A stretch of 64,000 nucleotides of DNA, taken from contig NZ_JAGGLS010000008.1 of assembly GCF_017874535.1 (NCBI RefSeq), forward strand, positions 1 through 64,000, given 5' to 3'. A program made the translations under genes and the position numbers. Below the pieces are notes generated by a model. That model was not told the origin of the DNA and did not search any database. It was given only the letters and a program-made list of their open reading frames with translations. The stretch comes from Anaerococcus nagyae (lineage in GTDB: Bacteria; Bacillota; Clostridia; Tissierellales; Peptoniphilaceae). Positions 61,418-64,000 of the stretch are shown one piece after another. The first letter of the stretch is position 1. Every line of letters begins with the position of its first letter.

Positions 61418-63253
61418 TTAGAATATTCTCCTAGCTCCACTAAATACTTTTTGATAATAAGAACTGTATACATTATCGTACTTTACACCTGATTTTGGTG
61501 TTGAAGCATGGATGAATGTTCCATCTGAACTTACTACTATGCCAACGTGATCAAGTGATCCTCTATTTGAGAAAAATACTATATCTCCTGGTTGTAAACT
61601 ATTTATATTTACAGAATATCCTGAGTTAAATTGTGCTCCAGATGAATGAGGAAGATTTACACCTAGTTGTTGGTAAACATATTTTACAAGACCTGAACAA
61701 TCAAACCCAACTGATGGATTACTAGAACCCCATACATAAGGACTTCCTGCAAAGCCGCTTGCAATATTAGCTGCTTGCTGACCATTTACATTTGCAACAG
61801 GTGTAGATTGCTTTTTTTCTACAGCAACTTCTTGTTCATCTACTACTTCTTCTGAATCTGAGGATTGTTGTGGATTTTGATTGTTTTGAGTATTCTCTTT
61901 AACTTCTGGTTGACTTGCTACTTCTGTAGTTGAAAGATAAGCGGCTGATGTATAAGCAGTTTTACCCTTATAATCAAACTTAACCCAACCATTTAGAATT
62001 TCTCCACTAACTTTAGTACCTTTAGTTAAAGCACCTAATATTTTGCCATTTAAAGCTTTATCTCTTACATTTAAAGCATTTGTATTATAAACCCAACCTG
62101 TGAAAGCTTGACCTTTTTCTTCTTGTTTAGCTTCTTGATTTTTTTGAACATTTTCATTATTTTTTTCTTTTTTTACTTTTTGTTCTTTGGCCACTTTTGC
62201 TTCTTGTGCCTTTTTAGCCTCTTGATCTTTCTTAGCTTCTTCAGCTTTTATTTTAGCATTTTCTTCTTTTTGTTTAGCACTGACTTGATCAACTAAGCTT
62301 TGTGGATAATTATCAGAAAGATAAGAAAGTTTTAGATATCCATCATTGGTCTTTAACCAATCACCTTCAATAGCACCTGTAACTTTGTTACCTGCTAAAA
62401 GAGTTTTGATTACATTTGAATTATTATCCATAGACTTAGAATTTCTAAGATTTAAAGCTTCTACATTTACATATTTTACTGCTTGTATAACTTTATTTTC
62501 TTTTACCTTATCTTCTGAAGTATTTTCATTCTTCTTAGATTCTATAACCTCACTATTATTATCTAAATAATTAATGGAATCAGTAGAGTATGCAACTTCT
62601 TCTATGTCATTATCATCTTCACTTTCATTAGAATCTAGATCTTTATTATTATATTCAATAAGTTCATCTTCTTCTGACTTAGAATTGGAGTTATTAGTAC
62701 TTTCTGCTAATTCAACGCCATCATCAAGTTCTTCTTTTTCTTGATCAGTAGATTCTTCTTCTGGTTTAGATTCTTCAGTTGATTCTTTTTTTATGTCATC
62801 TGCATTTTTTTCTGAATTAGTGACTTCCAATTCTTCTTTAATAGGAGTAGCATCATCTGTTTTGCTATTATCAATAGTTTCTTTTTGAACTTCTACTTCC
62901 TTTTCTTCGTTATCAGATACTTCTTCATTAGAATCTTTTTCTTTTGCTACTGTTATATTAGTTGCTAAAATAGATTTTGCATTTTTTTCAATATTCGCAA
63001 CCTCTTCTTCAGTTTCTTTTGTATTTTGAACAGTTCTTGTTTCATTAGCAATAGCTGTATTTTTCAAATCATTAGTATAGTCTGCTTTAACCAAAGAATA
63101 ATAATCATAAGATTTATCTGCATAATTTGGTTGTATCATAGAGTTGGTATTTTTATCAGCATCTAAGTTATTAATTGTTGAAGCGTAAGCTGTAGCACCA
63201 GCTGTTACTGCAGCAACTACTGATAAGGCTGCACCAATCTTTTTTTTATCCAT
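61418..63253 (-). CDS. secreted NlpC/P60 peptidoglycan hydrolase with two SH3 domains
   Basis: A 611-residue secreted wall hydrolase. It has a signal peptide (1-25), a long acidic low-complexity region (~80-255, Glu/Asp/Ser/Asn), an SH3b domain (~260-320: VNVEALNLRNSKS), a lysine/alanine/glutamate helix (~325-375), a second SH3b (~385-445: GWVYNTNALNVRDKA), and a C-terminal NlpC/P60 domain (~500-611). The catalytic Cys is in GFDCSGLVKYVYQ and the His in LDHVGIVVS. It should cut D-Glu-diamino acid stem bonds. A WalR-type box and strong promoter lie upstream. Confidence 0.93.
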   Translation of the reverse strand: MDKKKIGAALSVVAAVTAGATAYASTINNLDADKNTNSMIQPNYADKSYDYYSLVKADYTNDLKNTAIANETRTVQNTKETEEEVANIEKNAKSILATNITVAKEKDSNEEVSDNEEKEVEVQKETIDNSKTDDATPIKEELEVTNSEKNADDIKKESTEESKPEEESTDQEKEELDDGVELAESTNNSNSKSEEDELIEYNNKDLDSNESEDDNDIEEVAYSTDSINYLDNNSEVIESKKNENTSEDKVKENKVIQAVKYVNVEALNLRNSKSMDNNSNVIKTLLAGNKVTGAIEGDWLKTNDGYLKLSYLSDNYPQSLVDQVSAKQKEENAKIKAEEAKKDQEAKKAQEAKVAKEQKVKKEKNNENVQKNQEAKQEEKGQAFTGWVYNTNALNVRDKALNGKILGALTKGTKVSGEILNGWVKFDYKGKTAYTSAAYLSTTEVASQPEVKENTQNNQNPQQSSDSEEVVDEQEVAVEKKQSTPVANVNGQQAANIASGFAGSPYVWGSSNPSVGFDCSGLVKYVYQQLGVNLPHSSGAQFNSGYSVNINSLQPGDIVFFSNRGSLDHVGIVVSSDGTFIHASTPKSGVKYDNVYSSYYQKVFSGARRIF

Positions 63254-63310
63254 GGGTTTTAAATTCCTCTCTCTTAATATATTTTAAGTCCTGAAATAAA
63301 ATCTGAATAT

Positions 63311-63362
63311 ATTTTATACTTTTTTAACAAAAGTGTCAACAATTTGTTACAAAAAAATTACA
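63311..63362 (-). promoter_or_regulatory. promoter with WalR-type box for the NlpC/P60 gene
   Basis: On the minus strand TGTAAT-TTTTT-TGTAAC (63362-63346) fits the WalR/YycF consensus TGTWAH-N5-TGTWAH exactly. Six bp further on lie TTGACA (63339-63334), a 17-bp spacer and TAAAAT (63316-63311). This is the layout of a WalR-activated promoter. Confidence 0.75.
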
Positions 63363-63486
63363 TTATATACAAGTAATTTATATATATTGTGTGAACCTAG
63401 CAAATTCTAACAATATATATAAATTAAATTATTAATATAATGTAAAAATAACAAAGATATATATAATGATTAGTAACAAATTGTTA
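63336..63486. repeat. nested inverted repeats between the hydrolase and rnpB
   Basis: The inner arms TAATTTATATATATTGT (63374-63390) and their exact complement (63410-63426) enclose a 19-nt loop. Outside them TTACATTATAT (63358-63368) faces ATATAATGTAA (63435-63445), and AACAATTTGTTAC (63338-63350) faces GTAACAAATTGTT (63472-63484). Spacers differ between arms. The region is very AT-rich, but a 17-bp exact match is notable. Confidence 0.6.
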
Positions 63487-63497
63487 CAAGTATGTAA

Positions 63498-63831
63498 GGA
63501 GCAAATCTATAAGCCGTGTTCTGTATTAGACAATCATCTATCTAGACTTACTGTCGCCAATAAGCTCAAGCGAACAACCATTCTGGATCAAAGCCGAGCA
63601 AACTTTGTTTATCATCCCTTCGTTCTTGCACTGGATGGGGTTTACATAGCCTATATGTCACCATATAGCTGGTGAGCTCTTACCTCGCCATTCCAACCTT
63701 ACCAACTATTGTTGGCGGTATACTTTCTGTTGCACTTGCCTGAAGATTACTCCTACTTGACGTTATCAAGCATCCTGCTCTATAGTGCACGGACTTTCCT
63801 CGTACATAGCCGCGATCGTCTGATTTACTCC
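63498..63831 (-). ncRNA. rnpB: RNase P RNA
   Basis: About 334 nt. On the minus strand the P1 helix pairs GGAGTAAATC (63831-63822) with GATTTGCTCC (63507-63498). Conserved blocks are GAGGAAAGTCCGTGC (P3/P4 side), CAGAAAGTATACCGCC, GGTAAGGTTGGAATGGCGAG, and AATACAGAACACGGCTTA near the 3' end. It is the catalytic RNA that matures tRNA 5' ends. Exact ends are inferred from the helix. Confidence 0.95.
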
Positions 63832-63873
63832 ATGTTTTAATATACCACAACAAATTTTTTTGTAAAATTTATA

Positions 63874-64000
63874 TTAAATAAAAGTTCTAAAAGTATCTTC
63901 TTTTGAATACGTATATATTTCTTTATCTATCAACTCATATATAACTTTTTCTAGCTTGTATATTACATGATTTTCACTAGCAAAGTGACCAGCATCTATA
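63874..64000 (-). CDS. Nif3-like dinuclear metal-center protein, 3' end only
   Basis: The last 41 complete codons of a minus-strand gene cut by the window edge: IDAGHFASENHVIYKLEKVI and on to DTFRTFI and a stop. The DAGHFASE motif with its His and Glu is the C-terminal metal-binding signature of the Nif3/YqfO family. Molecular function of the family is unsettled. Confidence 0.75.
   Translation of the reverse strand, partial: IDAGHFASENHVIYKLEKVIYELIDKEIYTYSKEDTFRTFI

Noticed and set aside
63254-63497. c-di-AMP (ydaO) riboswitch before the wall hydrolase
   Set aside because: Such riboswitches often precede wall hydrolase genes, but none of the conserved GC-rich blocks is present; the region is AT-rich palindromes and a promoter.

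Overview
The window is AT-rich, with Shine-Dalgarno sites of the AGGAGG type and TTG/GTG starts here and there. Its gene set points to a strictly anaerobic Gram-positive of the Clostridia/Tissierellia side of Firmicutes, most likely an Anaerococcus- or Peptoniphilus-like Peptoniphilaceae. Supporting genes are NrdDG, ThyX, a SCIFF peptide with its radical SAM maturase, ECF vitamin transporters, RicT, a DarA-type PII protein, ClpB and Rho. The genus is inference.

Positions 1-15.5 kb are a mosaic mobile island ending at the 3' end of a rumA-type 23S rRNA uracil methyltransferase gene. It holds a candidate transfer origin, a MobC-like protein and a MOB relaxase. Next come a Kiwa-like membrane protein/DUF4868 pair with a small XRE regulator, then a scar carrying 3' fragments of a second relaxase and of an ssDNA-binding-type gene. 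A Fur-box-associated metallophore-type import cassette follows (AraC regulator, two ABC half-transporters, ECF S/T/A components). The rest is an OB-fold protein, a flavodoxin, an AbrB-hydrolase pair, recombinase debris and a second rumA-like 3' end.

Positions 15.5-22.9 kb hold rumA, a PD-(D/E)XK-helicase fusion, a nitroreductase, a DNA glycosylase, and two consecutive THF-riboswitch/folT units with two copies of a MITE-like palindrome and an IS3-end relic. Positions 22.9-35.6 kb hold a deoxyribosyltransferase, TPM/LemA proteins, nrdDG under two NrdR boxes, dnaJ-like/clpB under a CtsR-type operator, apt, an Orn/Lys/Arg decarboxylase-like gene, and the SCIFF ranthipeptide pair scfA-scfB.

Positions 35.6-56.5 kb are a long run of minus-strand housekeeping genes: rho, rpmE, prmC, prfA, a CDF transporter, tsaC, upp, murA, recD2 and comF; upstream fba, proS, tex and a TraX-family gene; then tRNA-Thr, a ferredoxin, and the tmk-darA-holB-ricT cluster with rplY. 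Positions 56.5-64 kb hold a single-cysteine thiol peroxidase, a complete IS3-family element, a FemX-like gene, a divergent folD, thyX, an NlpC/P60 hydrolase with a WalR-type box, rnpB, and the 3' end of a Nif3-family gene.

Themes that link genes: folate and thymidylate supply (two folT, folD, thyX, deoxyribosyltransferase, tmk, nrdDG), iron (Fur boxes at the island importer and near ferredoxin), and stress control (CtsR-like, NrdR and WalR sites).
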